A DNA stretch of 58,575 bases, from the NCBI GenBank assembly GCA_017620475.1, contig JAFZQI010000010.1:1-58575 (forward strand), given 5' to 3'. The notes under the pieces were generated by a model. The model had not been told where the DNA came from, did no database searches, and saw nothing but the letters and a program-made list of their open reading frames with translations. The translations under genes and the position numbers were made by a program. The DNA comes from Clostridiales bacterium. Its GTDB lineage: Bacteria; Bacillota; Clostridia; Saccharofermentanales; Saccharofermentanaceae. Shown one piece after another: positions 1 through 9,213 of the stretch; position 1 is the first letter of the stretch; each line of letters begins with the position of its first letter.

Positions 1-924
1 CTTGAGGTCATAGTCGGTTCGGTCGGCAACGCCCCAGAGCTCGCCCCATTCGCCTTCGTCCTTGAAGGGGAACCAGAACTCGAAGTCTGTGGTCGCGTTG
101 GAATAGAATGCGAGTTCCTTCGGATCGTGATCTCTTGTTCTGAGCTCATCTTCCTTAAGTCCCAGACCGGTCAGCCAGTTATAGCAGTACTCTTTCCAGT
201 ACTTGAACCACTCGAGGTCGGTTCCGGGCTCGCAGAAGAACTCGAGTTCCATCTGTTCGAACTCACGTGTTCTGAAGATGAAGTTACCCGGTGTGATCTC
301 GTTTCGGAAGCTCTTACCGATCTGGCAGATACCGAACGGGATCTTCTTTCTGGAAGAACGCTGCACATTCAGGAAGTTAACGAAGATACCCTGAGCGGTC
401 TCCGGACGGAGATATACCTCACTCTTGCTGTCCTCGGTTACACCCATAAATGTCTTGAACATCAGGTTGAATTTTCTTACATCGGTGAAATTGTGGCCGC
501 CGCATGTCGGACAGGGAATGTTCTTTTCCTTGATATAGGCAACCAGCTCCTCATCATTCATACCTTCGACAACCACATCCGTGATGCCGTTCTCGGCATT
601 AAAGTCTTCGACAAGTTTGTCGGCGCGGGCACGGGCCTTGCACTGTTTGCAGTCGATGAGCGGATCGGAGAAACCGCCTACATGACCGGAAGCGACCCAA
701 ACCTGCGGATTCATGAGGATCGCGCAATCCACACCTACGTTATACGGGCTTTCCTGGACGAATTTCTTCCACCAGGCCGCCTTGACATTATTCTTGAGCT
801 GTACACCCAAAGGTCCGAAATCCCATGCGTTTGCAAGACCGCCATAGATATCGGATCCCGGATAAACGAAGCCTCTTGTTTTAGCGAGAGCGACGATGCG
901 CTCCATGGATTTCTTTACAGGCAT
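1..924 (-). CDS. glyS: glycyl-tRNA synthetase, single-chain type (3' end outside window)
   Basis: Charges tRNA-Gly with glycine in the cytoplasm. Only the N-terminal 308 residues are inside the window; the reading frame runs off position 1 without a stop. The class II core is visible: the N-terminal block with [10 protein letters not shown] and WDFGPLG, two zinc-ligand pairs (CKQC at 92-95, CPTC at 138-141), and a motif 2 region with FRNEITPG and [13 protein letters not shown]. This is the dimeric one-polypeptide enzyme, not the alpha/beta tetramer GlyQ/GlyS. The ATG at 922-924 has AGGAGGAATCC before it and overlaps the rpoZ stop by one base (TGATG), so it is translationally coupled at the end of the yicC-remA-gmk-rpoZ operon. 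Confidence 0.95.
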   Translation of the reverse strand, partial: MPVKKSMERIVALAKTRGFVYPGSDIYGGLANAWDFGPLGVQLKNNVKAAWWKKFVQESPYNVGVDCAILMNPQVWVASGHVGGFSDPLIDCKQCKARARADKLVEDFNAENGITDVVVEGMNDEELVAYIKEKNIPCPTCGGHNFTDVRKFNLMFKTFMGVTEDSKSEVYLRPETAQGIFVNFLNVQRSSRKKIPFGICQIGKSFRNEITPGNFIFRTREFEQMELEFFCEPGTDLEWFKYWKEYCYNWLTGLGLKEDELRTRDHDPKELAFYSNATTDFEFWFPFKDEGEWGELWGVADRTDYDLK

Positions 925-1346
925 CAGGATTCCTCCTCAGCGTCGCCCGATTCTTCGGTCTCGACAAATACTTCTTCAGAGGTCTCTTCAGCAGCTTCCT
1001 CAGCGATTGCATCCGCCGGCTCTGCGCCTTCTTCAGCAACCGTCTCCGGATCCATCACACCCTCAGCATCCAAACGGTTCTTCTCTGCCGCTTCTTTCGC
1101 CAGACGGCGAGCCTCTTCCACTTCCGGACGAAGCGGAACATACGGTTCGTGACGGCCTTCAACGCCTACTACCTTATCGGCGGCCACTTCCTTGCAAGCC
1201 AGTGTGACATAGCTCGGAGTCGGGTCGTCTACCATCGGCTGTGCACCATCAACAAGCTGACGGGCGCGCTTGGCTACCAGCATACAAAGCGAGTAGCGGC
1301 ACTCGGCCTTTGGCAATAATTCTTCTACAGACGGATCAACTAACAT
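924..1346 (-). CDS. rpoZ: RNA polymerase omega subunit with acidic C-terminal tail
   Basis: Small subunit that helps assemble the beta-prime subunit of RNA polymerase. The core is residues 1-75: [11 protein letters not shown], then [16 protein letters not shown] and the [13 protein letters not shown] segment typical of omega. Residues about 85-140 are an Ala/Glu-rich acidic tail that roughly doubles the usual 65-75 residue core. I chose the ATG giving MLVDPSV because GGGAGG lies 8 bases before it; an upstream TTG at 1379 would overlap the gmk stop and lacks a better site. It sits between gmk and glyS, as commonly in Firmicutes. Confidence 0.88.
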   Translation of the reverse strand: MLVDPSVEELLPKAECRYSLCMLVAKRARQLVDGAQPMVDDPTPSYVTLACKEVAADKVVGVEGRHEPYVPLRPEVEEARRLAKEAAEKNRLDAEGVMDPETVAEEGAEPADAIAEEAAEETSEEVFVETEESGDAEEES

Positions 1347-1368
1347 TCTTCTTTCCTCCCTTAAGTTT

Positions 1369-1974
1369 TCATTCTTCAAGCAGCGTGGTTACCGCTTCAC
1401 TTCTTCTTTTATAACGGCAGGCCTCTGCCAGCATGATGGCGGCGATTTCTTCTGCGGCCTGTTCGACCTGGCGGTTCGTGACCACGTAGTCGAACTTCGG
1501 TGCATCGGCGATCTCGCCTTGAGCCTGTGCCATTCGTTTATCTATGACCTCACCGGTCTCCGTACCTCGTCCTTCCAGACGATTCCTCAGTTCTTCCATC
1601 GAGGGCGGAAGAAGGAAGATGGTTACGGTCTCATCAAACTTCTCCTTCAGCGCCAGGCTTCCGGCAACCGTCAGATCCAGAAGGACATTCTGTCCTCCTC
1701 TCGACATCCGAAGAAGCGGAGTCAGCGGCGTACCGTAGTAATTCCCGACATACTCATCATATTCAATGATCTCGCCCTCGGCGATGAGTCTTTCAAATTC
1801 TTCTCTCGAGCGGAAGTAATATTCCACCCCGTCCTGCTCCGTTCCCCGCGGTGCACGCGAAGTGACGGAGATCGAACTTCTGCTATCCGGAAGCATCTCC
1901 CGGAGTTTCCCGATTACGGTACCCTTTCCCACACCGGACGGTCCGGATATGGAAACGATCAGACCATTGCTCAT
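1369..1974 (-). CDS. gmk: guanylate kinase
   Basis: Phosphorylates GMP to GDP with ATP in purine nucleotide synthesis. The 201-residue protein has the expected length. Visible motifs: the P-loop GPSGVGKGT at residues 11-19, the GMP-binding segment SVTSRAPRGTEQDGVEYYF, and the lid region with IDKRMAQAQGEI. The ATG overlaps the end of remA as ATGA and has GGAGGCGGG upstream, so translation is coupled. The order yicC-remA-gmk-rpoZ is well conserved in Firmicutes. Confidence 0.97.
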   Translation of the reverse strand: MSNGLIVSISGPSGVGKGTVIGKLREMLPDSRSSISVTSRAPRGTEQDGVEYYFRSREEFERLIAEGEIIEYDEYVGNYYGTPLTPLLRMSRGGQNVLLDLTVAGSLALKEKFDETVTIFLLPPSMEELRNRLEGRGTETGEVIDKRMAQAQGEIADAPKFDYVVTNRQVEQAAEEIAAIMLAEACRYKRRSEAVTTLLEE

Positions 1975-2222
1975 TTCCCGCCTCCTTCGCTCTCGGCAAG
2001 AATTGCCGAGATCTCCTCCGGAGTAATCGACGACAGTATCACGTGGCCGCTATCGGTCACCAGTACAGCCTTACTCTTCTTTCCGGAAGAGCAGTCCACC
2101 AGCGCACCGCGGTCTCTGGCATCCTGTACGAGTCTTCGGATAGGTGCCGATTCCGCACCGGCGACGCAGACCAGTCTGCTGCTTGAAACCATATTCCCGA
2201 ACCCGATATCGATAAAAGCCAT
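1971..2222 (-). CDS. remA: RemA/DUF370-family DNA-binding protein
   Basis: An 83-residue protein of the RemA (YlzA, DUF370) family. In Bacillus RemA binds DNA as a ring-like oligomer and activates matrix and osmoprotection genes. The family signature is visible: FIDIGFGNMVSSSRLV at the N-terminus, SAPIRRLVQDARDRGALVD in the middle, and the VLVTDSGHVILSS strand near the C-terminus. It lies between yicC and gmk, the usual family context, and ends in a 4-base overlap with gmk. Its target genes in this organism cannot be read from the window. Confidence 0.9.
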   Translation of the reverse strand: MAFIDIGFGNMVSSSRLVCVAGAESAPIRRLVQDARDRGALVDCSSGKKSKAVLVTDSGHVILSSITPEEISAILAESEGGGK

Positions 2223-2240
2223 ACCCTCTGCCCCGTCTCC

Positions 2241-3128
2241 TTATGCCAGGTTCTGGATCTGTTCGCGGATCTTCTCCAGTTCCGTCTTCATATCCAGCAC
2301 GTAATTGGTGATCGTCAGATCATTAGCCTTCGACCCGATCGTGTTGACCTCACGGTTCATCTCCTGAAGAATGAAGTCAAGACGCTTGCCAATGCTGCCA
2401 TTGCCCATCAAGGTCTCACGAAGCTGATTGATATGGCTCGAAAGTCTTGTCAGTTCTTCATCGATGGCACACTTATCCGCGAAAAGCGCTACCTCCGCTT
2501 CTCTTCTCGTCTCGTCGTATACGATCTTCGCCTTATCATCGAGCAGTTCATCCACCCGGGCCATAAGGCGCTCACGGTACTCACCGGGAACCTGCGGTGC
2601 ACGGAGTTTGACCGCTGCGTGCAGGCTCTCGAAAACACTGACCTTCTCAAGAAGATCACTCTTGAGTTTCTCACCTTCAATGCTCCGCATACGGAGAATA
2701 TCTTCGATTGCCGCATCCAGAACAGGCAGAAGCTCTGCTCCCGCTTCTTCCGGAGTCAGACTGTTGGCTCTTGCCAGAAGCACATCCGGGAATCTGGCGA
2801 TCTGATACGCATCTGACTCATCCGGACGGCCGGTGATCTCAGAGATCTTCGCCACCGCCTCGGAATAGGCCTTGGCCAGTCCGGTATTCATTTCTACTGT
2901 GGAATTACCATCTCCGACGTCTTCGATCGTAATGAAAACATCGATCTTTCCTCGGAGCAGTTTGTCGGTGATCTTCTCACGGATCTTCGTTTCTAAAGCG
3001 GCATATCCTCTGGGCATACGCACAGATATATCACAGAACCGATTGTTGACTGATTTGATCTCTACCAGGTAACGTCGTGTCGTATATGTCGCTTCACCGC
3101 GGCCATAGCCTGTCATGCTTAATGCCAT
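2241..3128 (-). CDS. yicC: YicC/YloC-family endoribonuclease
   Basis: Member of the YicC/YloC family, described as an endoribonuclease acting on small RNAs in E. coli and Bacillus. The 295-residue protein starts MALSMTGYGRGEA, the family hallmark, followed by VEIKSVNNRF and MPRGYAALE. The C-terminal DUF1732 part contains LDFILQEMNREVNTIGSKAND, also diagnostic. A longer frame starts at 3182, but the ATG at 3128 has GGAG 8 bases upstream and matches the family start. It is the first gene of the operon with remA, gmk, rpoZ and glyS, behind the promoter at 3197-3225. Confidence 0.95.
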   Translation of the reverse strand: MALSMTGYGRGEATYTTRRYLVEIKSVNNRFCDISVRMPRGYAALETKIREKITDKLLRGKIDVFITIEDVGDGNSTVEMNTGLAKAYSEAVAKISEITGRPDESDAYQIARFPDVLLARANSLTPEEAGAELLPVLDAAIEDILRMRSIEGEKLKSDLLEKVSVFESLHAAVKLRAPQVPGEYRERLMARVDELLDDKAKIVYDETRREAEVALFADKCAIDEELTRLSSHINQLRETLMGNGSIGKRLDFILQEMNREVNTIGSKANDLTITNYVLDMKTELEKIREQIQNLA

Positions 3129-3196
3129 GAAACTATCTCCGATCCTTAAGATACATACCCAAACGCCTAAAACAGGGCGCAAATTTGGTACATAAG

Positions 3197-3225
3197 ATTA
3201 TAGTACAGGACTCAAAATCGCGCAA
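3197..3225 (-). promoter_or_regulatory. sigma-70-type promoter for yicC operon
   Basis: Read on the minus strand: TTGCGC at 3225-3220, a 17-base spacer, and a perfect TATAAT at 3202-3197. It lies about 70 bases upstream of the yicC ATG in the only gap before this operon. The -35 is imperfect. Confidence 0.6.
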
Positions 3226-3309
3226 GTGTCAAAATCGGATTTTCCCTTACAGCCGCAGGCGTTACAAAAAATTTTCAGGTCGTTTTTCGAATATTGATCC
3301 GTTCGATAT

Positions 3310-4044
3310 TCAAATCTCGACCGGGTCGAATTTCAGATAATCGGCGGAAATCAATCGGTATTCCACGCCGTTTCGGACTCCTTCGAAGGCGTTCTTATGG
3401 GCTCTTCCATGCAGATGCCCGTAAAGACAGATGTCCACGCCATGCTTTTCAAGCGCGCTTGTAAGCTCGTTATCCCGCTTGGGATCATAGATGGGCGGAT
3501 AATGAAGCATCGCGATCCTTCTTTTCGGACTTGTATCTTTTCCGAGCGCCTCCTGCACCTGAATAAAAGCGGCTTCGGAATCCTTCAGTGAGCGCTCCAG
3601 ACGACCGACTTCGCGAAGATAGATCCTCTCATCATCTGTGCCGTACTCCGGATTTTCCGGAACCAGCCAGCCCCTCGCCCCGGCGATCAGCGTATCTTCT
3701 ACACAGTACCCGTTGTTTTTCAAAATGCGGATCGATCGCAGATCATTCGACGCAAGGAAATCCTCGACCTTCTTCGTGGTTCCCCACCAATAATCGTGAT
3801 TTCCTTTGCTGAGGATCTTCGTACCGGGAAGCGAGTCGATAAACTTCAGATCCGCCAGAGCTTCATCCAGAGAGATCCCCCAGGAAATATCGCCCGGGAT
3901 CAAAACGGTATCGGAAGGCGTGATCTTTCCGCGCCAGTTCTCCTCGATACGTGCCGCATGGTTTTCCCAGGATGGTCCGAAGACATCCATGGGCTTATCC
4001 GTCGAAAACGACAGATGCAGATCTGCAATGCCAAAAATACTCAT
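3310..4044 (-). CDS. calcineurin-like metallophosphoesterase
   Basis: Predicted cytoplasmic metal-dependent phosphoesterase, 244 residues. All family metal motifs are present in order: DLH near the N-terminus, GDISWG, GNHDYWW, the MLHYPP histidine and GHLHGRAH near the C-terminus. The GDISWG/GNHDYWW version is typical of the Firmicute subfamily often annotated as serine/threonine phosphatase-like; the true substrate is unknown. The start MSIFGIADLHL was chosen because the upstream extension overlaps the GT2 gene and lacks similarity to the family. The start lies one base after the GT2 stop, so it is probably co-transcribed with the glycosyltransferases. Confidence 0.85.
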   Translation of the reverse strand: MSIFGIADLHLSFSTDKPMDVFGPSWENHAARIEENWRGKITPSDTVLIPGDISWGISLDEALADLKFIDSLPGTKILSKGNHDYWWGTTKKVEDFLASNDLRSIRILKNNGYCVEDTLIAGARGWLVPENPEYGTDDERIYLREVGRLERSLKDSEAAFIQVQEALGKDTSPKRRIAMLHYPPIYDPKRDNELTSALEKHGVDICLYGHLHGRAHKNAFEGVRNGVEYRLISADYLKFDPVEI

Positions 4045-4045
4045 C

Positions 4046-4756
4046 TCAGGCTTTTCCCCGGATGCGGATGAAGATGAGTCTGAACAAGGTCTTGATGTAG
4101 CTCCAGATGAAAGGCAGCAGACGCCGCTTCGATTCACCGAAGTTTCTCTTCACAAATTGGATCGGGACTTCGCCAATACGGAAGTTCTTGCCGACAAGGA
4201 GTTTCATCTTAAGAAGGATCTCCTCGAGCACATCGTAGTTGACGCCATCAAGATGGATCTGCTTGACGACCTCGGTACGGTAGAATCTGTAATTCGTGGA
4301 CAGATCTTTGGCCTTAAGCCCCAGACAGATACGGAAGACCGTATTCAGGATCTTGCTCATGACCTGAGAGCTTTTCGCGTCGCTTGTGGATCCGCCCTTA
4401 ACGTAACGGGAGCCGATCACTACATCGTATCCCTGGGTAAAAAGCTGATACATCGCCGGAATGTGTTCGGGCTTATGCGAGCCGTCACTGTCAAGTGCCA
4501 GAATCTTATCGTAGCGCGCTTCCGAGATAGCCTTACAGTAAGCACCGCCAAATCCCGGAAGTTCCTGATTGGTGTATCTGGCTCCGTATTTTTCGCAGAC
4601 CTCGCTGGTGTTATCCATAGGCGTCTTGGTATCGATGACAACGATCTCATATTTCTCGTTTGTCTTTTCGACCTCTTCCATGATCTTCGGGATGAGAACA
4701 TTCAAGTTCTCTGCTTCTTTGTAAGCCAGAAGGACTACACTGATTCCTGATTCCAT
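4046..4756 (-). CDS. family 2 glycosyltransferase, polyprenyl-phosphate sugar synthase-like
   Basis: Predicted GT-A fold enzyme moving a sugar from a nucleotide sugar to a lipid-linked or other acceptor at the membrane. The 236-residue protein begins ISVVLLAYKEAENLNVLIP, has LALDSDGSHKPEHIP as the nucleotide-sugar/metal segment, and GSRYVKGG followed by YRFYRTEVV, resembling DPM1-type enzymes. It is unusual in that the first aspartate motif reads VVIDTKTPMDNT instead of the common DDGSTDGT. The last 30 residues are hydrophobic and basic but do not form a clear multi-span anchor. It follows the GT87-like membrane protein by 16 bases, suggesting a shared lipid-linked sugar pathway. Confidence 0.82.
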   Translation of the reverse strand: MESGISVVLLAYKEAENLNVLIPKIMEEVEKTNEKYEIVVIDTKTPMDNTSEVCEKYGARYTNQELPGFGGAYCKAISEARYDKILALDSDGSHKPEHIPAMYQLFTQGYDVVIGSRYVKGGSTSDAKSSQVMSKILNTVFRICLGLKAKDLSTNYRFYRTEVVKQIHLDGVNYDVLEEILLKMKLLVGKNFRIGEVPIQFVKRNFGESKRRLLPFIWSYIKTLFRLIFIRIRGKA

Positions 4757-4772
4757 TATTCTTCTACCTCCA

Positions 4773-6830
4773 CTAGCCGATGTAGTTATATGCCCATATG
4801 CAGAATACGCTGTAGAGGGCCACTACACCGATTCTTCCCCAGGCCATTCCTCTGGGGATCTGTTCAAGATCATTCTCTTCGGATACCGCAATAGTTTTCG
4901 GCGCTTCTTTAACAAAATACACGGTCATATAAAGAAGCACACCGACCATTCCCGCGAAGAAAAGGTCACTCATCACCGGAGAGATACCGGCAACGATTCC
5001 GCCAAACTGGATACCGTGGTATTCCGTTGCCGGCCAGATCGCCGACTGAACCCCGTACTGAAGCATTCCGATATTCGGGATATTCCAGATCTCGGCGACG
5101 AGCAGCGCCATGAGTTCCATCACCAGCTCCAGGCAAAGGAGCCGTCCCGCCTTGGGGTAAAACGGAATCAGCATTGCGGTAAACAGCGCCATGGGCATCA
5201 GCCACGGAATATGCCAGATCAGGAAGCAGAAAATGTCCACATAAACCAGGAAGCCCATAAGCGCGATATTCAAAAAACACTCCCTGGTATTCTCTGCAGG
5301 GATCTCCTTCATATAGGCGTAAGCGCAAATGATCACGAAGAAAAGGATAAAGAGGGCTATGCCGAACATGCCTCCGTTTTCGATCCGCGACAACGACAGT
5401 TTCCCGATGAAATTCTGTTCATTCTCGGCGATCTTGGTCATGACCTTATAGCCTTCCGTACCATTGAAGATCAATGCCGTGACCAGCATGAGGGAAAGTC
5501 CGGTAATTAAGTGCTTCAGGATCTCCCGGATCTTCTTTGTAGCAAGAAGGATCATGGGGATAAAAATCAGGATGGGGAACGTCTTGAAGGCAATCGCTAC
5601 GGACATGATCAGTGAGAAGCGGTAATACTTCTTTTTGGCGTAGAACCGAAGCGCCCATAGGGTACATACGATGAAAACGATATCGATCTGGCCGAATCCG
5701 ACTGCGGAGAAAATGGCCATTCCGGAAGTCAGGAAAAGGAAAGACATCTTTCTTTGATCCTGCTCGGAGAAACCGAAATCCTTCGCCGCTTTCTTAAGTA
5801 AATAACCGCTATAGACCATAAGTCCGGCCACGATACCCTGCATGTAATACAGATAGAAACTCGCCTCCACCGAAATAATAAAGCGGAAAGGCAGAACACA
5901 GATCGCCGCAAAGAGATACTGGAGGATATTGTAGTTATACGCCCACGCGCCGAAGTTACCGTCGATGACTTCCTGTGCGTACGCATAGTTATAGAAATCG
6001 CGGAACTTCCCTTTTCCGATGGCATCGATGAACCGGAATCCTCCACGCACGATGACCTGAAGATCATCGGCTTCCGAAATGCAAAGCATACAGTAGAGCA
6101 GCATTCCGCCTACGACCACTTTGTCGATCAGCTCGGTCTGCTTATAATCCAGGGACACGGATCCGCTGACAAGAGAATCCACGCAAAGAAGGAAAATGAT
6201 GGCAAACAGCGCATAGAATACCGGGAAGAATGTCTTGTCCTCCCGACCGGCATTTCTTCCTTCAATATCGAAAAAGACTGTTCCCGTCTGACTTTGTCCG
6301 TTTACCAGCAGCTGACTGTCCTTCGGTCCTTCCGAGGAGGTAACGACAGCCATTCCGCTCTTTTCCTCTCCATCGGCATGGATGCGGAGCTTGTACATGG
6401 CGCCTTCCGAGACATCAAGGATCTTTTTCGGCTCGACCTTTTCAAAAATATGGATCATGTATCCCTTGGAGTACTCCTCCGAAAGGATCACCTCCCCGCT
6501 TTCGTTCATGATCTCAATAATGATCCGGGAGCGGTTATCCTGCTTATCCGTGGCGATCTTGGGAACGACTCCCGAGAGCTTTTCGAAAGGCATGGAAAAT
6601 GACTGTTCCACAACGACACCCTGATCAAGGGCAATGGTTCCGGAAGCCTCACCGGACATCATCGCATTATCCGAGAACAGTTTCATGCCCGGCATGATCA
6701 TCGTCATAAAGAGGTAGACGGCTAGAAGCACTGCCGATAAAACCAGCAATGTGAGGATGCGTTTCTTCCCTGTGGACAATTGGGAAAAATCCGTCTTTTT
6801 CTCTTTGGACAAATTGGAAACGACCTTCAT
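4773..6830 (-). CDS. polytopic membrane protein, GT87/DUF2029-like mannosyltransferase candidate
   Basis: A 685-residue integral membrane protein. It has one N-terminal membrane segment (about residues 25-48), an extracellular beta-rich domain (about 50-190), then ten or so hydrophobic segments. The EVIDGNFGAWAYNYNILQYLF segment, the aspartate in GFGQIDIVFI and the long C-terminal helices resemble GT-C fold mannosyltransferases that use lipid-linked sugars. Family assignment is tentative because catalytic residues are poorly conserved in this class. MKVVSNLSKEKK is the preferred start, since the upstream ATG at 6851 has no ribosome site. The GT2 gene downstream could make its lipid-linked donor; this is inference from context. 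Confidence 0.65.
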   Translation of the reverse strand: MKVVSNLSKEKKTDFSQLSTGKKRILTLLVLSAVLLAVYLFMTMIMPGMKLFSDNAMMSGEASGTIALDQGVVVEQSFSMPFEKLSGVVPKIATDKQDNRSRIIIEIMNESGEVILSEEYSKGYMIHIFEKVEPKKILDVSEGAMYKLRIHADGEEKSGMAVVTSSEGPKDSQLLVNGQSQTGTVFFDIEGRNAGREDKTFFPVFYALFAIIFLLCVDSLVSGSVSLDYKQTELIDKVVVGGMLLYCMLCISEADDLQVIVRGGFRFIDAIGKGKFRDFYNYAYAQEVIDGNFGAWAYNYNILQYLFAAICVLPFRFIISVEASFYLYYMQGIVAGLMVYSGYLLKKAAKDFGFSEQDQRKMSFLFLTSGMAIFSAVGFGQIDIVFIVCTLWALRFYAKKKYYRFSLIMSVAIAFKTFPILIFIPMILLATKKIREILKHLITGLSLMLVTALIFNGTEGYKVMTKIAENEQNFIGKLSLSRIENGGMFGIALFILFFVIICAYAYMKEIPAENTRECFLNIALMGFLVYVDIFCFLIWHIPWLMPMALFTAMLIPFYPKAGRLLCLELVMELMALLVAEIWNIPNIGMLQYGVQSAIWPATEYHGIQFGGIVAGISPVMSDLFFAGMVGVLLYMTVYFVKEAPKTIAVSEENDLEQIPRGMAWGRIGVVALYSVFCIWAYNYIG

Positions 6831-6895
6831 GATTCCGCCCTTACCTTCCATTCACACAGGACAATGATACCATACCCCACATTGTAATTCCATTG

Positions 6896-8770
6896 CTACT
6901 CGGTCTCTTCGTGGAAGTGGCGGTAGATGGCTTCGGCATCTTGTTTCGAGATGCGTTCCGCACCGGAAAGCGTCTCCACATCGGCCTGAGATATCGCTTT
7001 AATCGAACCGAAGTGTTTCATGAGGCTCTTCCTTTTCGCCTGTCCGATACCCGGGATCGTTTCCAGCGTATAGGTGAGATTCCGCTTCTTACTGAGCTTC
7101 CTCTGATAGGTAATAGCATACCGGTGCACCTCGTTCTGGACGCCGGTGATCAGGCGGAAAAGCACCATCATCTCCTCGTCCTCTCTGGCATCTTCGGCCA
7201 GGTCGATCGACAGTCCGTCCCGCGTAACCAAGCCGTGCGTGCGGTGACGGCGGTCCTTGACCATACCGGCCAGCGGGATCTTATCCGAAAGATGCATCTC
7301 CTCCAGGACTTCGAAGATGGCATTGACCTGCCCCAGGCCTCCATCGGCCAGGATCAGATCCGGGAGCTTACCGAATTTCTCATCTCCTGCGTGAGCAAAC
7401 CGGCGCGTCAGTACCTCTCTCATGGAGGCGTAGTCATCCTGTCCTTCTACGGTCTTGATCTTGAACAGCCGATACGCCTGCTTATCCGGACGCCCATCGG
7501 TAAATACCACCATGCCGCCGCAGCGGTCATCGTTACCGAGGTTACTGATATCGTAGGATTCGATGCGGTGCGGGATATCCGGAAGGCCCAGTTTTTCAGA
7601 CAAAAGCCTCAACGCCGTATCGACACTCTGGTTGGAACTTCCCACCCGCAGGATACGTCTTCTGAGCGCTTCTTTTGCATTGGAATTCGCCATCTCCAGA
7701 AGTCTGGCTCCGTCTCCTCTTTGTGGAACGTGGAGTGAAACCTTGTGCCCAGCCATATCCGACAGCGCCTGCTGTACTGCCTCCTGATCCTCGAGTTCAA
7801 TGGAGACCAGCACCTCTTTCGGGATCTCGGCGGCAGTCGGATAATACTGCATGAGGAAAGCCTCCACCAGGCTCTCTTCCGGCTCACCTTCATCTTTTAG
7901 AAAATAAGTAGAGGATCCGATGATACGCCCGCCGCGAAGTTCAAGTTTTCTGAAGCACATCTCGCCGGCATCGCGGAAGAACCCCACGGCGTCACGATCG
8001 GACTCGCGCGGGAAAGACACATTCTGGTTGGCCATGACATTTCTAAGCGCCGTAAGCCGGTCACGGTATACCGCCGCTTTTTCAAAGTCCAGCGCTTCCG
8101 ACGCCTCATTCATCTGCTCTTCCAGATCCCGAAGGATGCCATCGTATTTTCCCTCGAAGAAACGGCACATATCCTCCATGACTTTCCGGTATTCCGCAGC
8201 GGGAACATCGCCACGGCACGGGCCGACACACCGTCCGATATGATAATTCAGGCACGCCCTCTCTTTCCCGATATCACGGGGCAGTACTTTTCGGCAGGTC
8301 TTCGTCGGGAAAATATCGCGAAGCGCCTGCAGGGCGCGGAACAGATCACCACTGAGAAACGGTCCGTAATACTTCGCCCCCGCCATATTCTTGTCGGGAC
8401 GGAATACCTTCATGATGCGCGGGTACTCTTCCTGCATCGTAATGCACACGTAGGGAAAACCCTTATCGTCACGAAGGAGGATGTTGTAGTGCGGCTGGTA
8501 GCGCTTAATGAGATTACATTCGAGAAGCAGGGCCTCCAGTTCCGAGCCGACGACGACATACTCGAAGTCCGCCACATGGGAGATCATAGCCAGGACCTTG
8601 GCATTACCCTGCGGATTCTTGCCGAAATAGGAGCGCAGACGGTTACGCAGATTCTTCGCTTTTCCGACATAAATAACAGAATCCGAGGCGTCCTTCATCA
8701 GGTACACTCCCGGATCCGTAGGTACTATATCTAATCTCGCGTCAAATGTGGATGTGCCGTCTCCGATCAT
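6896..8770 (-). CDS. uvrC: excinuclease ABC subunit C
   Basis: Makes the two incisions around bulky DNA lesions in nucleotide excision repair with UvrA and UvrB. The 624-residue protein shows all domains in order: GIY-YIG nuclease with PGVYLMKD and VIYVGKAKNL near residues 18-48, the cysteine cluster ending HIGRCVGPC, the UVR motif with ALDFEKAAVYRDRL, the RNase H-like nuclease with YDISNLG and DLILADGG, and the C-terminal helix-hairpin-helix IPGIGQAKRKSLMKHFG. Its ATG overlaps the stop of the Crh-like gene as ATGA, so both are translated from one message driven by the promoter at 9105-9133. Confidence 0.97.
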   Translation of the reverse strand: MIGDGTSTFDARLDIVPTDPGVYLMKDASDSVIYVGKAKNLRNRLRSYFGKNPQGNAKVLAMISHVADFEYVVVGSELEALLLECNLIKRYQPHYNILLRDDKGFPYVCITMQEEYPRIMKVFRPDKNMAGAKYYGPFLSGDLFRALQALRDIFPTKTCRKVLPRDIGKERACLNYHIGRCVGPCRGDVPAAEYRKVMEDMCRFFEGKYDGILRDLEEQMNEASEALDFEKAAVYRDRLTALRNVMANQNVSFPRESDRDAVGFFRDAGEMCFRKLELRGGRIIGSSTYFLKDEGEPEESLVEAFLMQYYPTAAEIPKEVLVSIELEDQEAVQQALSDMAGHKVSLHVPQRGDGARLLEMANSNAKEALRRRILRVGSSNQSVDTALRLLSEKLGLPDIPHRIESYDISNLGNDDRCGGMVVFTDGRPDKQAYRLFKIKTVEGQDDYASMREVLTRRFAHAGDEKFGKLPDLILADGGLGQVNAIFEVLEEMHLSDKIPLAGMVKDRRHRTHGLVTRDGLSIDLAEDAREDEEMMVLFRLITGVQNEVHRYAITYQRKLSKKRNLTYTLETIPGIGQAKRKSLMKHFGSIKAISQADVETLSGAERISKQDAEAIYRHFHEETE

Positions 8771-9030
8771 TGGATCTTCGGGTCACTCAGATATCCAACC
8801 AACGCATCGATTGCCTCATCCTGATCGATACCGTCAGCAGTGATCTCGATCTCCGCGTCATTCTCGATACCGAGAGACATCACGCCAAGAAGGCTCTTCG
8901 CATTGGCACGTCTTCCGCTTCTGGTCAGATAGATGCTGCTCTTGAAAGCAGAAGCCTTCTGAATAAGGATCGCAACTGCCTTCATCTGAAGTGCTTCATC
9001 GCACTGAAAAGTAACTGTCTGAGAAACCAT
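8767..9030 (-). CDS. crh: Crh-like HPr paralogue (Gln15, Ser46)
   Basis: An 87-residue HPr-fold protein. HPr normally carries His15 in GIHARPA as the phosphocarrier of the PTS. Here the aligned segment reads ALQMKAV, with Gln at exactly position 15, and Arg17/Pro18 are Lys/Ala. Ser46, the HPr kinase site, is kept at exactly position 46 within KSLLGVMSLG. Gln15 plus Ser46 is the hallmark of Bacillus Crh, a regulator that partners CcpA and cannot carry PTS phosphate. I infer a catabolite-control or carbon-flux role. Start MVSQTVTF is preceded by GAGGAGGAAG. It lies directly upstream of uvrC. Confidence 0.82.
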   Translation of the reverse strand: MVSQTVTFQCDEALQMKAVAILIQKASAFKSSIYLTRSGRRANAKSLLGVMSLGIENDAEIEITADGIDQDEAIDALVGYLSDPKIQ

Positions 9031-9104
9031 GTTTCTTCCTCCTCGAGGTTCATATATATTCTGTCTGCAAATCGCGCAAACTCCGCTTTTTAGCCTACAA
9101 GGAA

Positions 9105-9133
9105 AGTATAGGAACACTTAAGTTTAATGTCAA
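9105..9133 (-). promoter_or_regulatory. sigma-70 promoter for crh-uvrC
   Basis: On the minus strand, TTGACA at 9133-9128, a 17-base spacer, then TATACT at 9110-9105. It lies about 75 bases before the Crh-like start and is the only strong promoter in the gap after rimI. Confidence 0.75.
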
Positions 9134-9213
9134 TCGTTTGCCGGGGGCGCCGTGTGATTTTCGTGTTTTTGCGTCAAAAACACCCGTATCGGGGGAATTT
9201 TCTTGTCAATCTG

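Noticed and set aside
1347..1379. Longer start of rpoZ (TTG at 1379)
   Set aside because: It would overlap the gmk end and lacks a better ribosome site than the ATG for MLVDPSV.
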